Shown here: piece after piece, positions 36,159-45,413 of the stretch
Numbering within the stretch: the first letter of the stretch is position 1
Layout: the number at the start of each line of letters is the position of its first letter
Origin: Streptomyces ardesiacus
GTDB taxonomy: Bacteria > Actinomycetota > Actinomycetes > Streptomycetales > Streptomycetaceae
Direction: 5' to 3'
DNA: 64,000 nucleotides
Assembly (NCBI RefSeq): GCF_003112575.1
Contig: NZ_BEWC01000001.1
Location: forward strand, 1,116,001 to 1,180,000
Made by a program: the position numbers and the translations under genes
Notes under the pieces: generated by a model
What the model was told of the DNA's origin: nothing
The model's input: the letters and a program-made list of their open reading frames with translations, nothing else
The model's database searches: none

Positions 36159-37757
36159 GTGATACCGGAACCCGACATCCTCGTCGTCGGCGGCGGACTC
36201 GGCGGCGTCGCCGCGGCCCTCGCCGCCTGCCGGGCCGGCCGCAGTGTCGTCCTGACCGAGGAGACGGACTGGATCGGCGGCCAGCTCACCAGCCAGGCCG
36301 TACCGCCCGACGAACACCCGTGGGTCGAACAGTTCGGCACCACCGCCTCCTACCGGCGACTGCGCGAGGGCATCCGCCAGTACTACCGCCAGTGGTACCC
36401 GCTGCGCGCCGAGGCCGCCGCCCTCACCGACCTCAACCCGGGCGCCGGACGGGTCAGCAAGCTCTGCCACGAGCCGCGCGTCGCCCTCGCCGTCCTGGAG
36501 GGCATGCTCGCCCCCCACCGGGCGGCCGGACGGCTCACCGTCCTCACCGAGCACCGCCCCGTGGCCGCCGAGACCGACAACGATGTCGTGCGCGCCGTCA
36601 CCCTGGAGGACCTCCGCGACGGCACCCGCCGCACGGTCCCCGCCCGCTACGTCCTGGACGCCACCGAGACCGGCGAACTGCTCGGCCTCGCCGGCGTCGA
36701 GCACGTCAACGGCGCCGAGTCCCGGGCCGAGTTCGACGAGCCGCACGCCCCCGACGAGGCCCAGCCGGGCAACCAGCAGGGCATCACCGTCTGCTTCGCC
36801 CTCTCCCACCACGAGGGCGAGGACCACACGATCGACCGGCCCGCCGACTACGGCTTCTGGCGCGACTACAAGCCCGACTTCTGGCCCGGCCCGCTGCTCG
36901 GCTTCGAGGCCCCCGACCCGCGCACCCTGGAACCGGTGCCGCGCACCTTCGTCCCCAACCCCGACCTCGACCCGCTCGCCGTCAACGCCGACCAGAGCGC
37001 CGACGCGGGCGACAAGGAACTGTGGGGCTTCCGCCGCATCCTCGCCCGCAAGCTGCACACCGACGGCGCCTTCGACTCCGACATCACCCTCGTCAACTGG
37101 CCGCTCAACGACTACTGGCTCAAGCCCTACATCGGCCAGGAGGCCGAAGCCCTGCGCGAGGCACGGCAGTTGTCCCTGTCGGTGCTGTACTGGCTGCAGA
37201 CCGAGGCACCCCGCACCGACGGCGGCACCGGCTTCCCGGGGCTGCGCCCGCGCCCCGACGTGACCGGCACCCGCGACGGTCTCGCCAAGGCCGCCTACGT
37301 CCGCGAGTCCCGCCGTATCAAGGCCGTCACCACCGTCACCGAGCACGACGTCTCCATCGACCTGCTCGGCCCCTACGGCCGCACCCGTCACCGCGACTCC
37401 GTGGGCGTCGGCAACTACCGCATCGACCTGCACCCCTCCACCGGCGGCGACGGCTACGTCGACATCGGCTCCGTCCCCTTCGAGATCCCGCTCGGCGCCC
37501 TCGTGCCGCGCCGGGTGCGCAACCTGCTGCCGGCCGGCAAGAACCTCGGCACCACCCACATCACCAACGGCTGCTACCGGCTGCACCCGGTGGAGTGGAA
37601 CGTGGGCGAGGTCGCCGGAGCCCTCGCCGCCCACTGTCTCGCCGAGGACGTCGAGCCGCACCAGGTGCAGGCCGAGGACAAGAGGTTCGAGGAGTTCGCC
37701 GGGGTGCTCGACCGCGACGGCGTGCAGCGTCACTGGCCCGACGTCAGGGGCTACTGA
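36159..37757 (+). CDS. FAD-dependent oxidoreductase (FAD_oxidored family)
   Basis: 532 residues, cytoplasmic. Rossmann FAD loop ILVVGGGLGGVAAALAACRAG at residues 7-27 with the acidic end VVLTEETDWIGGQLTSQ, typical of the PF12831 family. The C-terminal motif LLPAGKNLGTTHITNGCYRLHPVEWNVGE contacts FAD. Start GTG 36159 with AAGGAG at 8 bases. The family is found in polysaccharide and polyol degradation loci, usually of unknown substrate. It lies 57 bases after the LacI regulator and 101 bases before the HyuA-like gene. Confidence 0.85.
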   Translation: MIPEPDILVVGGGLGGVAAALAACRAGRSVVLTEETDWIGGQLTSQAVPPDEHPWVEQFGTTASYRRLREGIRQYYRQWYPLRAEAAALTDLNPGAGRVSKLCHEPRVALAVLEGMLAPHRAAGRLTVLTEHRPVAAETDNDVVRAVTLEDLRDGTRRTVPARYVLDATETGELLGLAGVEHVNGAESRAEFDEPHAPDEAQPGNQQGITVCFALSHHEGEDHTIDRPADYGFWRDYKPDFWPGPLLGFEAPDPRTLEPVPRTFVPNPDLDPLAVNADQSADAGDKELWGFRRILARKLHTDGAFDSDITLVNWPLNDYWLKPYIGQEAEALREARQLSLSVLYWLQTEAPRTDGGTGFPGLRPRPDVTGTRDGLAKAAYVRESRRIKAVTTVTEHDVSIDLLGPYGRTRHRDSVGVGNYRIDLHPSTGGDGYVDIGSVPFEIPLGALVPRRVRNLLPAGKNLGTTHITNGCYRLHPVEWNVGEVAGALAAHCLAEDVEPHQVQAEDKRFEEFAGVLDRDGVQRHWPDVRGY

Positions 37758-37858
37758 ACGACCCCGCACGGGAGGCGAGTTCGGGCGGGGCAGCACCACC
37801 TGCCCCGCCCGGTGACCGCCCGCGTGCGGACCGACCCAGCACAAGGAGGTGCCCGGAC

Positions 37859-39988
37859 ATGACCACCCACCGCATCCGCGTCGGCATCGACGTGGGCGGA
37901 ACCTTCACCGACGCCGTGGCGGTCGACGCCACGACGCTCCGGCTCGTGGGCCAGGTGAAGGTCCCCACGAGCCACCATCACGAGGACGGTGTCGCGCACG
38001 GCATCGTCGAGGCACTCGACCGGCTGCTCACACAGACCGGACACGCACCCGCCGACGTGGCCTTCCTGGCGCACGGCACGACCCAGGCTACCAACGCCCT
38101 GCTGGAGGGCGACGTCGCCGCCGTCGGCCTGCTCGGCATAGGCACCGGCGGCGGGGCGTACTTCACCCGCAGGCTCGCCACCCTCGCCAAGCTCGAACTC
38201 ACCCCCGGCAAACGGCTGCCGCTGCACTACGCGCACGTGCCCGACCCCGAGGACGCCCCCGCCCTGCGGGCCGCCGTCGAACGGCTCACCGCCGCCGGCG
38301 CCCAGGCCCTGGTGGCCAGCGAACCCTTCGGCGTCGACCGGCCCGAGGGCGAGGAGGCCGTCGCCGACGCCGCCCGCACCACCGGGCTGCCCACCACCGC
38401 CGCACACGAGATCACGTCCCTGTACGGGCTGCGCAAGCGCACCCGCACCGCCGTCGTCAACGCGGCGATCCTGCCGCGCATGCTTGCCACCGCCGACCTC
38501 GTCGACGCCTCCATCACCAAGGCCGGCGTCACCGCGCCGCTGATGGTGATGCGCTGCGACGGGGGAGTGATGTCCCTGGACGAGATGCGTCGCAGGCCCC
38601 TGCTGACCGTGCTGTCGGGCCCGGCCGCCGGGGTCGCCGGCGCGCTGATGCAGGAACGCGTCAGCGAGGGTGTGTTCCTGGAGACCGGCGGCACCTCCAC
38701 CGACATCAGCGTCGTCAAGCGCGGCAAGGTCGCGGTGCGGCACGCCGTCCTGCTCGGTCAGGCCTCCTACCTCAACGCACTCGACGTCCGCACCGTCGGC
38801 GTCGGCGGCGGTTCCATGGTCCGCGTCTCGGGCGGCCGCATCACCGGCACCGGACCGCGCAGCGCGCACATCGCCGGGCTGCCGTACGCCTGTTACGCCG
38901 ATCCGGCCGACCTGCGGGACGCGAAACTGACCACGATCAGTCCGCTGCCCGGCGACCCCGCCGACTACGCCGTCCTCGACGCGGCCGGCGGGCGGTTCGC
39001 GCTCACCATGACCTGCGCCGCCAACGCGCTGGGCCGGGTCCCCGAGGGCGACTTCGCCCACGCCGACCCCGACACCGCCCGCGCCGCGCTGGCCCCGCTC
39101 GCCGCAGCGCTCGGCACCGACGTGCCCACCGCCGCCGCCCGGTTCCTGGACGCGGGCACCGATCAGGTGAAGTCCGTCGTGGACGACCTCGTGCGGGAGT
39201 ACCGCCTCGACACCGGCACCGCCGTCCTGGTCGGCGGGGGCGGCGGCGCGGCCTCGGTCACCCCGCACCTGGCCGCCCGCACCGAGATGACCGGCCGCAT
39301 CGCCCGGCACAGCGAGGTCATCAGCCCCATCGGCGTCGCCCTCGCCCTGGTCCGCGAGCAGGTCGAGCGGATCGTCCCCGGCGCCACCCAGGAGCAGATC
39401 CTCGCCGTCCGCGCCGAGGCCGAGCGCGCCGTCGTCGAACAGGGCGCCGCCGCCGACGGCGTCGAGGTCGAGGTCACCGTCGACCCGCAGACCAACGTCG
39501 TCCGCGCGATCGCCACCGGCGCCACCGAACTGCGCACCCAGGACCGGTCCCACCGCGCCGACGACGCCGAACGCCTGCGGCTGGCCGCCACCAGCCTCAA
39601 AACCGACCCGTCGAAGGTGCACGTCCTCGCGGGCACCCCCGCGCACACCGTCTACGGCACCGAGGTCCACCGCCGCCTCCGGCCCGTCCGACGGCCGGTG
39701 CGGGTCGTCGACGCGGACGGCGTCGTCCGCCACCACGCCCCCGACGCCCGGGTCGAGGCCACCACGGTCGCCGCCGCCCCCGAGGTGCTGGCCAAGCTGG
39801 TCGCCGAGCACACCTCCTACGGCGACGGAGGCGTCCGCGCCCCCGCCGTACGGCTGCTGCTCGGCTCCCGCATCGCCGACCTCTCCGGCGTCCTGGACCC
39901 GCAGCCGCTGCTCGCCCTCGCCCGCAGTGAACTGCGCTCCCGCGCCGCCGACGAACCGGTGGTCGCCGTACTGGAGGTGCGCGAATGA
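37859..39988 (+). CDS. HyuA-like hydantoinase/oxoprolinase ATPase subunit
   Basis: 709 residues. Hydantoinase_A N-terminal domain (about 6-185; RVGIDVGGTFTDAVAVD is the ATP/phosphate loop of the ASKHA fold), hydantoinase/oxoprolinase core (about 205-495; LSGPAAGVAGAL, LETGGTSTDISVVKRG), and a C-terminal domain. The family hydrolyses cyclic amides or carboxylates ketones using ATP, normally with a HyuB partner. No HyuB gene is present in the window; instead a 202-residue protein is coupled by ATGA overlap. Ribosome-binding site AAGGAGG before ATG 37859. Substrate unknown. Confidence 0.88.
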   Translation: MTTHRIRVGIDVGGTFTDAVAVDATTLRLVGQVKVPTSHHHEDGVAHGIVEALDRLLTQTGHAPADVAFLAHGTTQATNALLEGDVAAVGLLGIGTGGGAYFTRRLATLAKLELTPGKRLPLHYAHVPDPEDAPALRAAVERLTAAGAQALVASEPFGVDRPEGEEAVADAARTTGLPTTAAHEITSLYGLRKRTRTAVVNAAILPRMLATADLVDASITKAGVTAPLMVMRCDGGVMSLDEMRRRPLLTVLSGPAAGVAGALMQERVSEGVFLETGGTSTDISVVKRGKVAVRHAVLLGQASYLNALDVRTVGVGGGSMVRVSGGRITGTGPRSAHIAGLPYACYADPADLRDAKLTTISPLPGDPADYAVLDAAGGRFALTMTCAANALGRVPEGDFAHADPDTARAALAPLAAALGTDVPTAAARFLDAGTDQVKSVVDDLVREYRLDTGTAVLVGGGGGAASVTPHLAARTEMTGRIARHSEVISPIGVALALVREQVERIVPGATQEQILAVRAEAERAVVEQGAAADGVEVEVTVDPQTNVVRAIATGATELRTQDRSHRADDAERLRLAATSLKTDPSKVHVLAGTPAHTVYGTEVHRRLRPVRRPVRVVDADGVVRHHAPDARVEATTVAAAPEVLAKLVAEHTSYGDGGVRAPAVRLLLGSRIADLSGVLDPQPLLALARSELRSRAADEPVVAVLEVRE

Positions 39989-40593
39989 GCCGGGCACGGA
40001 CCCCGGTGACGGACGGCCTCGCCGCCACCGACGACATCGGCTGGGCCGTACGGCTGCTGGCCGCCACCCCGACCCACGAGCACCGCGACCCGGACCTGCT
40101 GCGCCGGTGGGCGCGGGCGGCCGACGCGTTCGGCGCCGCGCTCGCGCCCGTCGAGTGCACCGCGCGGACCGTGGAGCGTGAGGGCGGGCTGGAACTCGGA
40201 CTGCTCGCCCGCTACACATCCCGACCGCCCACGGTGGAGCTGTTCACCGACACCCTCGCGCTCGCCGAACGGGTCGTCGACGCCCGTGGCTGGCGCGACT
40301 GGTACCCGCCCGGCTCCGTACGGGCCGCCGCCCTCGCCCACGAGGCCGTGCACGTCCACCTCCACCACGGCCCGGCGAAGGCCGCCCTCAAGCGCGCCCT
40401 CGGCCACAGCGCCCTGCGCCTGGGCCGGCTGCGCGTTCCGGGCCACGTCGCCGGCGCGGAGGAGGTGGCCGCGCACGCCTACGCCCGCACCGTCTGCGGA
40501 CTCGGCCGCAGCCCTCTGCTGCTGACCGCCGCCCTGGCCGCCGAGACCGGGGACACCCCACCGCCCGCACGTCCCGCAAGAAGAGAGAACTGA
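39985..40593 (+). CDS. Unrecognised protein with HExxH zincin-like motif
   Basis: 202 residues, no export signal. It contains LAHEAVHVHLHHG (His119-Glu120-x-x-His123) and, 36 residues later, GAEEVAAHAYA, a spacing that resembles the glu-zincin or IrrE-type third ligand. I cannot assign a family. ATG 39985 overlaps the HyuA-like stop (ATGA), so production is tightly coupled to it. It may be a metal-dependent hydrolase completing the HyuA reaction, or a metal-binding assembly factor. Both are guesses. Confidence 0.7.
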   Translation: MSRARTPVTDGLAATDDIGWAVRLLAATPTHEHRDPDLLRRWARAADAFGAALAPVECTARTVEREGGLELGLLARYTSRPPTVELFTDTLALAERVVDARGWRDWYPPGSVRAAALAHEAVHVHLHHGPAKAALKRALGHSALRLGRLRVPGHVAGAEEVAAHAYARTVCGLGRSPLLLTAALAAETGDTPPPARPARREN

Positions 40594-40596
40594 CCC

Positions 40597-41877
40597 ATGG
40601 GTGTCGTCATCCTCCTCGTCATGGCGGCCGGCGTCGCCGCGATGCTCACCCGCAAGCTCCCCACCGCCTTCGCGCTGGTCCTGCTCGCGGTGGTCATCGC
40701 CTTCCTCTCCGGCGCGCCCCTGACCGGCGAGAACAGCGTCCTGGACACGGTGCTCCAGGAGGGCGCCCCGGCGCTCGCGGCGACGATGGTCGCCATCATC
40801 CTCGGCTCCTGGCTCGGCAAACTGCTCGACGAGACCGGCATCGCCGGGACCCTCGTCCGCAAGATCGTCGAGTTCGGCGGCGACCGGCCCACCGTCGTCG
40901 CGCTCGGCGTCCTCGCCGTCTCCGCGCTCGTCGGCACCGTCACCGGATCGGCGCCCGCCGCCATGCTGGCCGGCATCATCGGCATCCCCGCGATGGTCGC
41001 CGTCGGCGTGCCGAAGGTGACGGCCGCGGGCACGGTGCTGATGGGCATCGCGGTCGGCGTCCCCTTCGAACTGCCCGTCTGGCAGTTCTTCTCCACCGCC
41101 CTCGACCTGCCGGTCGACACCGTGCGCGGCTTCATGGTGAAGCTGTTCCCGTTCGCGCTGGTCGCCGCCGTCGCCTACGTCGTCATCGAGAACCGGCGGC
41201 GCGGCACCGAGCACGCCTGGTCGCTCAGGTCGGTCTCCGCCCGCCCGGCCCCGCGACGCGAACGCCTCGGCGACGCCCCCTGGTACGCGCTGCTCGCCCC
41301 CGTGGTCCCGCTCGTCCTGGCCCTCGGCCTCGACGTGGCCATCATCCCCTCGATGCTGGCCGGCGTGCTCTACGCGCTGGTCACCACCACCCGGCCCGGC
41401 GAGATGAACAAGCGGCTGCTGCGCACCCTGTACGGCGGCTTCGAGGTGGCGGCGCCGCCGCTCGCCCTGTTCGTGGCGATCGGCATCCTGCTCGCGGCCG
41501 TCAAACTCCCCGGCGCGGTGGACGCGCTGGAGCCTCTGATGAAGGCGGTCAGCCCGCAGAACCCGGTGCTGTTCGTCCTCGTCTTCACCCTGCTGGTGCC
41601 GCTGTGCCTGTACCGGGGCCCGCTCAACGTGTTCGGACTCGGCGCCGGCATCGCGGGCGTCCTCATCGCCACCGGCATCTACCCGGCCGTCGCCGTCCTC
41701 GGCATGGCCACCTCGTACAACCAGGTCTTCGGCGTCGCCGACCCGACCAGCACGCAGACCGTGTGGGCCGCGCAGTACGCGGGTGTCGGCCCGCAGCAGG
41801 TCATGGTCCGCACCCTGCCCTACGTGTGGCTGGTCGCCCTGGGCGGCCTGTGCGTCACCGCCGCCCAGTACCTGTGA
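40597..41877 (+). CDS. Secondary transporter permease (GntP/CitMHS-like)
   Basis: 426 residues with about 11-12 membrane helices and no ATPase domain. Features: LPTAFALVLLAVVIAFLSG, TGSAPAAMLAGIIGIPAMVAVGV and SYNQVFGVADPTSTQTVW near the end, a pattern of the ion-transporter superfamily carriers for organic acids. Starts 3 bases after the HExxH gene. Likely imports the acid or lactam-like substrate of the locus. Confidence 0.8.
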   Translation: MGVVILLVMAAGVAAMLTRKLPTAFALVLLAVVIAFLSGAPLTGENSVLDTVLQEGAPALAATMVAIILGSWLGKLLDETGIAGTLVRKIVEFGGDRPTVVALGVLAVSALVGTVTGSAPAAMLAGIIGIPAMVAVGVPKVTAAGTVLMGIAVGVPFELPVWQFFSTALDLPVDTVRGFMVKLFPFALVAAVAYVVIENRRRGTEHAWSLRSVSARPAPRRERLGDAPWYALLAPVVPLVLALGLDVAIIPSMLAGVLYALVTTTRPGEMNKRLLRTLYGGFEVAAPPLALFVAIGILLAAVKLPGAVDALEPLMKAVSPQNPVLFVLVFTLLVPLCLYRGPLNVFGLGAGIAGVLIATGIYPAVAVLGMATSYNQVFGVADPTSTQTVWAAQYAGVGPQQVMVRTLPYVWLVALGGLCVTAAQYL

Positions 41878-41902
41878 CATCCCCCCTCTCCCAGGAGTCG
41901 AC

Positions 41903-42907
41903 ATGCACGAGCCGCACCTCGACCGCCGTCTGTTCCTGAAGGGCACGGCCGCCACCGGCGCCGCCCTCGCCCTGGGCGCCACCGCCGCGCCCGCCGCCTC
42001 CGCCGCACCCGGCGGTTTCCCCGACTACACCTACGTGCGCACCCTGCTGACCCCGTCCAAGCTCGCCTACAACCCCACCGGCGAGATCATCTTCCCGACC
42101 GTCCGGGGCGTCTACGACCGGCTGCCCGCGAGCGGCCGGCTCGGCCGCTACTACCTGTACTACGCCCCGCACGACGCTCCCGGCGGCATCTGCCTGGCCT
42201 ACGGCGACTCGCTGGAGGGCCCCTTCACGGAGTACGCGCACAACCCGATCGTCTCCAGGACGTGGTCGCCGCACTACTCCGTCAGCCACGTCTCCTCGCC
42301 GCACGTGATGTGGCACGCGGGGCGCAAGGAGATGTGGCTGTACTTCCACGGGGAGAACACCACGACCAGGCTCGCCCGGTCCGCCGACGGCATCCACTTC
42401 ACCTACGACAAGGTCGTGCTGAACACCTCGATGCTGCCGTCCGGCACCACCGAGACCTCCTACGCGCGGGTCTTCCCGCACGAACTGCCCTCGCGCGGCG
42501 CCCACTACGTCATGGTCTTCATGATCAACAACACCACCAACCACCGCGACATCGGCTGGGGCTGGTCCGCCGACGGCCGCACCTGGACGTTCTCCCAGGA
42601 GCCGCTGGTGCGCCACGGCGACGTGGGCGCGGTCAACGTGGGCGGTCCGCACCTGCTGTACCGGAACAACAGCACGTACGTCGTCTACAACAAGGACAAG
42701 GAGAGCGGCGGCGACCTGATGATCACCGAGGTCGGCAACGACTTCTCCCGCCGCGACCACCTCGGTGTCTTCTACGACTCCCGGGCATCGGCACCGGAGA
42801 ACGGCCGCGCGGCGGCACCGTCCTTCGGCACCGACCACGGGGTGCCGTACATGATCTACGAGGCGGGGGAGCGGCTGGCCGGTTCGATCGCGGTGGCCCG
42901 GGGCTGA
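41903..42907 (+). CDS. Tat-exported five-bladed-propeller glycosidase-like protein
   Basis: 334 residues. Tat signal DRRLFLKG followed by an Ala-rich h-region and cleavage near ASAAPGG (about 36). The mature part has repeated propeller blades: GRYYLYYAPHD, SPHVMWHAGRKEMWLYFHGE, WGWSADGRTWTF, NVGGPHLLYRNNSTYVVYNK, GVPYMIYEAGERL. This is the GH43/GH32/GH117-type fold; I do not see a clear acidic triad, so activity is unproven. Last gene of the LacI-led block; implies the pathway begins with an extracellular carbohydrate. Confidence 0.72.
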   Translation: MHEPHLDRRLFLKGTAATGAALALGATAAPAASAAPGGFPDYTYVRTLLTPSKLAYNPTGEIIFPTVRGVYDRLPASGRLGRYYLYYAPHDAPGGICLAYGDSLEGPFTEYAHNPIVSRTWSPHYSVSHVSSPHVMWHAGRKEMWLYFHGENTTTRLARSADGIHFTYDKVVLNTSMLPSGTTETSYARVFPHELPSRGAHYVMVFMINNTTNHRDIGWGWSADGRTWTFSQEPLVRHGDVGAVNVGGPHLLYRNNSTYVVYNKDKESGGDLMITEVGNDFSRRDHLGVFYDSRASAPENGRAAAPSFGTDHGVPYMIYEAGERLAGSIAVARG

Positions 42908-42933
42908 CCGGGGGCCGCCGCCGCACCTACGGC

Positions 42934-42972
42934 AGCGGGGCCGCCCGTCCGGATCGGACGGGCGGCCCCGCT
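42934..42972. terminator. Bidirectional terminator
   Basis: Perfect 18-bp inverted repeat (AGCGGGGCCGCCCGTCCG and complement) with a 3-base loop GAT, between the convergent propeller-protein and MFS genes. Confidence 0.92.
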
Positions 42973-42990
42973 GTCTGGCGGCCGGATGCC

Positions 42991-44604
42991 TCAGGCGACC
43001 GGCGCCGCGTCCTTGTCGGTCGGCGCGGCCGGGCCCTCGCCGGACTCCTCGGCCAGGCGCTCCATGCCGCTGGTGGTCTTCAGCGGCTTCTCCTTGATGA
43101 ACACGACGGCGACCAGCGCGAGCACCGCGAACGGCGTGGCGATCAGGAACAGGTCCGCCGTGGCGACGGCGTAGGCGTGCTCCACGATCGCCCGCATCGG
43201 GCCGGGCAGCGTGGACATGTCGGGGACACTGCCCTCGCCCGAGCCCCCGCCGCCCGGCACGGTGACGCCCGCGCTGCTGAGCCCCTTGGCCGTCTCGGTG
43301 GCGACCCGGTTGGCCAGGATCGCGCCGAGGACGCTGACGCCGATGGTGCCGCCCATGCTGCGGAAGAAGGACAGCACGGAGGTCGCGGCGCCCAGGTCGG
43401 CGGCGGCCACGTCGTTCTGGGCGGCCAGCACCAGGTTCTGCATCAGCATGCCGACGCCGACGCCCAGAACCGCCATGTAGAGGCTGAGCAGGGCGAAGTC
43501 GGTCTTGGCGTCGATCGTGGCCAGCAGCGCGAGGCCGACGGCCATGATCACCGCACCCGCCACCAGGTACCGCTTCCACTTGCCGGTCCGGCTGATCACC
43601 TGTCCGGCGACGGTGGAGGAGACCAGCAGGCCCAGGATCATCGGCAGGCTCATCAGACCGGCGACGGTCGGCGACTTGCCCAGGGAGATCTGGAAGTACT
43701 GCGAGAGGAAGACGGTCCCGCCGAACATGGCGACACCGACCAGGAGGCTGGCGACCGTGGTCAGGGTGACCGTGCGGTTCCTGAAGATGTCGAGCGGGAT
43801 GACCGGCTCTGCGGTGCGGGCCTCGACGAACACCGCCGCGACCAGCAGCAGGACGCCGCCGACCGTGAGCGCGGCGGTCTGCCAGGACGCCCAGTCGAAC
43901 TCGTTGCCGGCCAGCGACACCCAGATGAGCAGCGCGCAGACACCGGCGACGATCAGGAGGGCGCCGAGCCAGTCGATGCGCACCTCGCGCTTCACGGTGG
44001 GCAGGCGCAGGGTGCGCTGCAGCAGGGCGATGGCGAGCAGCGCGAACGGCACGCCGATGAAGAAGCACCAGCGCCAGCCCAGCCACGAGGTGTCCACCAG
44101 GACGCCGCCGACCAGCGGTCCGGCCACGGTGCCCACGGCGAAGACGGCACCGAAGATGCCGGCGTACTTGCCGAGCTGGCGGGGCGGGATGACGGAGGCC
44201 ATCACGACCTGCGCGAGGGCGGTCAGGCCGCCCGCGCCGATGCCCTGCACGACCCGGCTGAAGATCAGCAGCTCGACGCCGTGCGAGAAGCCGGCCAGCA
44301 GCGAGCCGACCACGAACAGGCTCAGCGAGAGCTGGAGCAGCAGCTTCTTGTTGAAGAGGTCGGACAGCTTGCCCCACAGGGGCACCGTCGCGGTCATCGC
44401 GAGCAGCTCGGAGGTGACGACCCACGTGTAGGACGACTGGCTGGCTCCCAGGTCGGCGATGATCGTGGGCAGCGCGTTGGCCACGACCGTGCCGGCCAGG
44501 ATCGCGACGAACATGCCGGCCATCAGGCCCGACATCGCCTGGAGTATCTGCCGGTGGTTCATGGAGGTGGGCGGCGCGTCGGCGGGCGCCTGGGTAGCGG
44601 TCAC
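42991..44604 (-). CDS. MFS multidrug transporter, DHA2 (14-TMS, EmrB/QacA) family
   Basis: 537 residues with 14 predicted helices. Motif A is GKLSDLFNKK, motif C-like GAVFAVGTVAGPLVGG, and RVVQGIGAGG is conserved. A Gly/Ser-rich extracytoplasmic loop (about 440-460) precedes the last helices. GTG 44604, 50 bases after the tetR stop, so the two form an operon: a drug-inducible efflux unit. Drug unknown. Confidence 0.93.
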   Translation of the reverse strand: MTATQAPADAPPTSMNHRQILQAMSGLMAGMFVAILAGTVVANALPTIIADLGASQSSYTWVVTSELLAMTATVPLWGKLSDLFNKKLLLQLSLSLFVVGSLLAGFSHGVELLIFSRVVQGIGAGGLTALAQVVMASVIPPRQLGKYAGIFGAVFAVGTVAGPLVGGVLVDTSWLGWRWCFFIGVPFALLAIALLQRTLRLPTVKREVRIDWLGALLIVAGVCALLIWVSLAGNEFDWASWQTAALTVGGVLLLVAAVFVEARTAEPVIPLDIFRNRTVTLTTVASLLVGVAMFGGTVFLSQYFQISLGKSPTVAGLMSLPMILGLLVSSTVAGQVISRTGKWKRYLVAGAVIMAVGLALLATIDAKTDFALLSLYMAVLGVGVGMLMQNLVLAAQNDVAAADLGAATSVLSFFRSMGGTIGVSVLGAILANRVATETAKGLSSAGVTVPGGGGSGEGSVPDMSTLPGPMRAIVEHAYAVATADLFLIATPFAVLALVAVVFIKEKPLKTTSGMERLAEESGEGPAAPTDKDAAPVA

Positions 44605-44654
44605 GGAATCTCTTTCGGTTCAGGTCCTGTTGGGTCGCGAGCCCGGCGCGGAGG

Positions 44655-45323
44655 CTACGCGGAGGGTGCCGGGAGACCGGCGGCGAGGAGGGTGAACACC
44701 TCGTGGAAGACGTCGAGGAAGGCGGCTTCCTCCTGGTGGGCGGACCAGTGGTCCATGCTGGTGCGCACCGCGGCGCCCGCCACCGCGGCCAGCAGCCGCG
44801 GATAGAGCCCGGACCCGGCGCCGGTCACGGACCCCGATCCGGTTCCGGAACCCGGCCCGCCCGTGTCGCCGGTCCTGCGCAGGCGTTCGGCGAGGGCGTC
44901 GGCCAGGTCCGCCTCGGCCGCCATGTGGGCCCCCACGCCCCGCGCCAGGAGATGCGGCGAGGCGTGCAGGACCTTGGCGTGCAGCCGCCACAGTTCGTGC
45001 TGTGCTTCGGCCTCGGCCAGCTCCGCCGCCATGGCCTCGCGCAGGGCTGCCAGCGGGGAGAGATCGGCCGGTGCTTCCAGGACGGCGCGTCGCATGCGCT
45101 CGCCCGCGTCCGCGTCGACCACCACGAAGGCGTCGTCACGGCTGTCGAAGTAGTTGAAGAAGGTACGCACGGACACACCGGCCTCGGCGCTGATCGCCTC
45201 GACGGTGACCTTCTCCGCCCCGTGCTCGGCGGCGAGCCGTACCGCGGCCTCGGCCAGAGCGGCACGCGTGGCCCGCTTCTTCCGCTCCCGCAGACCGCCC
45301 CCCGCGGCACTCTTCTCCGACAT
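44655..45323 (-). CDS. TetR-family repressor of the MFS pump
   Basis: 222 residues: HTH VTVEAISAEAGVSVRTFFNYFDSRDDAF (about 38-65), of the AcrR/MftR-like subgroup with TFFNYF; the ligand domain has an inserted Gly/Ser/Thr-rich loop (GGPGSGTGSGSVTGAGSG). ATG 45323 is preferred over the ATGs at 45332 and 45341 because these fall inside the operator. TACCAT lies 7 bases before the ATG and TTGCAT 16 bases further up, so the message is probably leaderless. Confidence 0.9.
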   Translation of the reverse strand: MSEKSAAGGGLRERKKRATRAALAEAAVRLAAEHGAEKVTVEAISAEAGVSVRTFFNYFDSRDDAFVVVDADAGERMRRAVLEAPADLSPLAALREAMAAELAEAEAQHELWRLHAKVLHASPHLLARGVGAHMAAEADLADALAERLRRTGDTGGPGSGTGSGSVTGAGSGLYPRLLAAVAGAAVRTSMDHWSAHQEEAAFLDVFHEVFTLLAAGLPAPSA

Positions 45324-45326
45324 AAG

Positions 45327-45358
45327 TTGCATGGTATGCAAAGATGCACGTCATGCAA
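45327..45358. promoter_or_regulatory. TetR operator and promoter of tetR-MFS unit
   Basis: TTGCAT-GGT-ATGCAA (45327-45341) is a perfect 6-bp-arm palindrome covering the -10 box (minus strand TACCAT, 45336-45331). Further TGCA/ATGCA half-sites at 45344-45348 and 45353-45357 reach the -35 (TTGCAT, 45358-45353). A repressor here would block RNA polymerase. Confidence 0.75.
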
Positions 45359-45365
45359 AATTGAC

Positions 45366-45396
45366 GGGCGCCGACCCCGGGAAGGGATCGGCGCCC
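45366..45396 (-). terminator. Terminator after rhodanese gene
   Basis: GGGCGCCGA (45366-45374) pairs with TCGGCGCCC (45388-45396), 13-base loop, 18 bases past the rhodanese stop. Confidence 0.7.
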
Positions 45397-45413
45397 GCTG
45401 GGGCAGGTGGGCC

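Noticed and set aside
42991..44604. Plus-strand transporter-like frames opposite the MFS gene
   Set aside because: Arg/Pro/Gln-rich shadows without membrane helices; the minus strand encodes a clear 14-helix protein.
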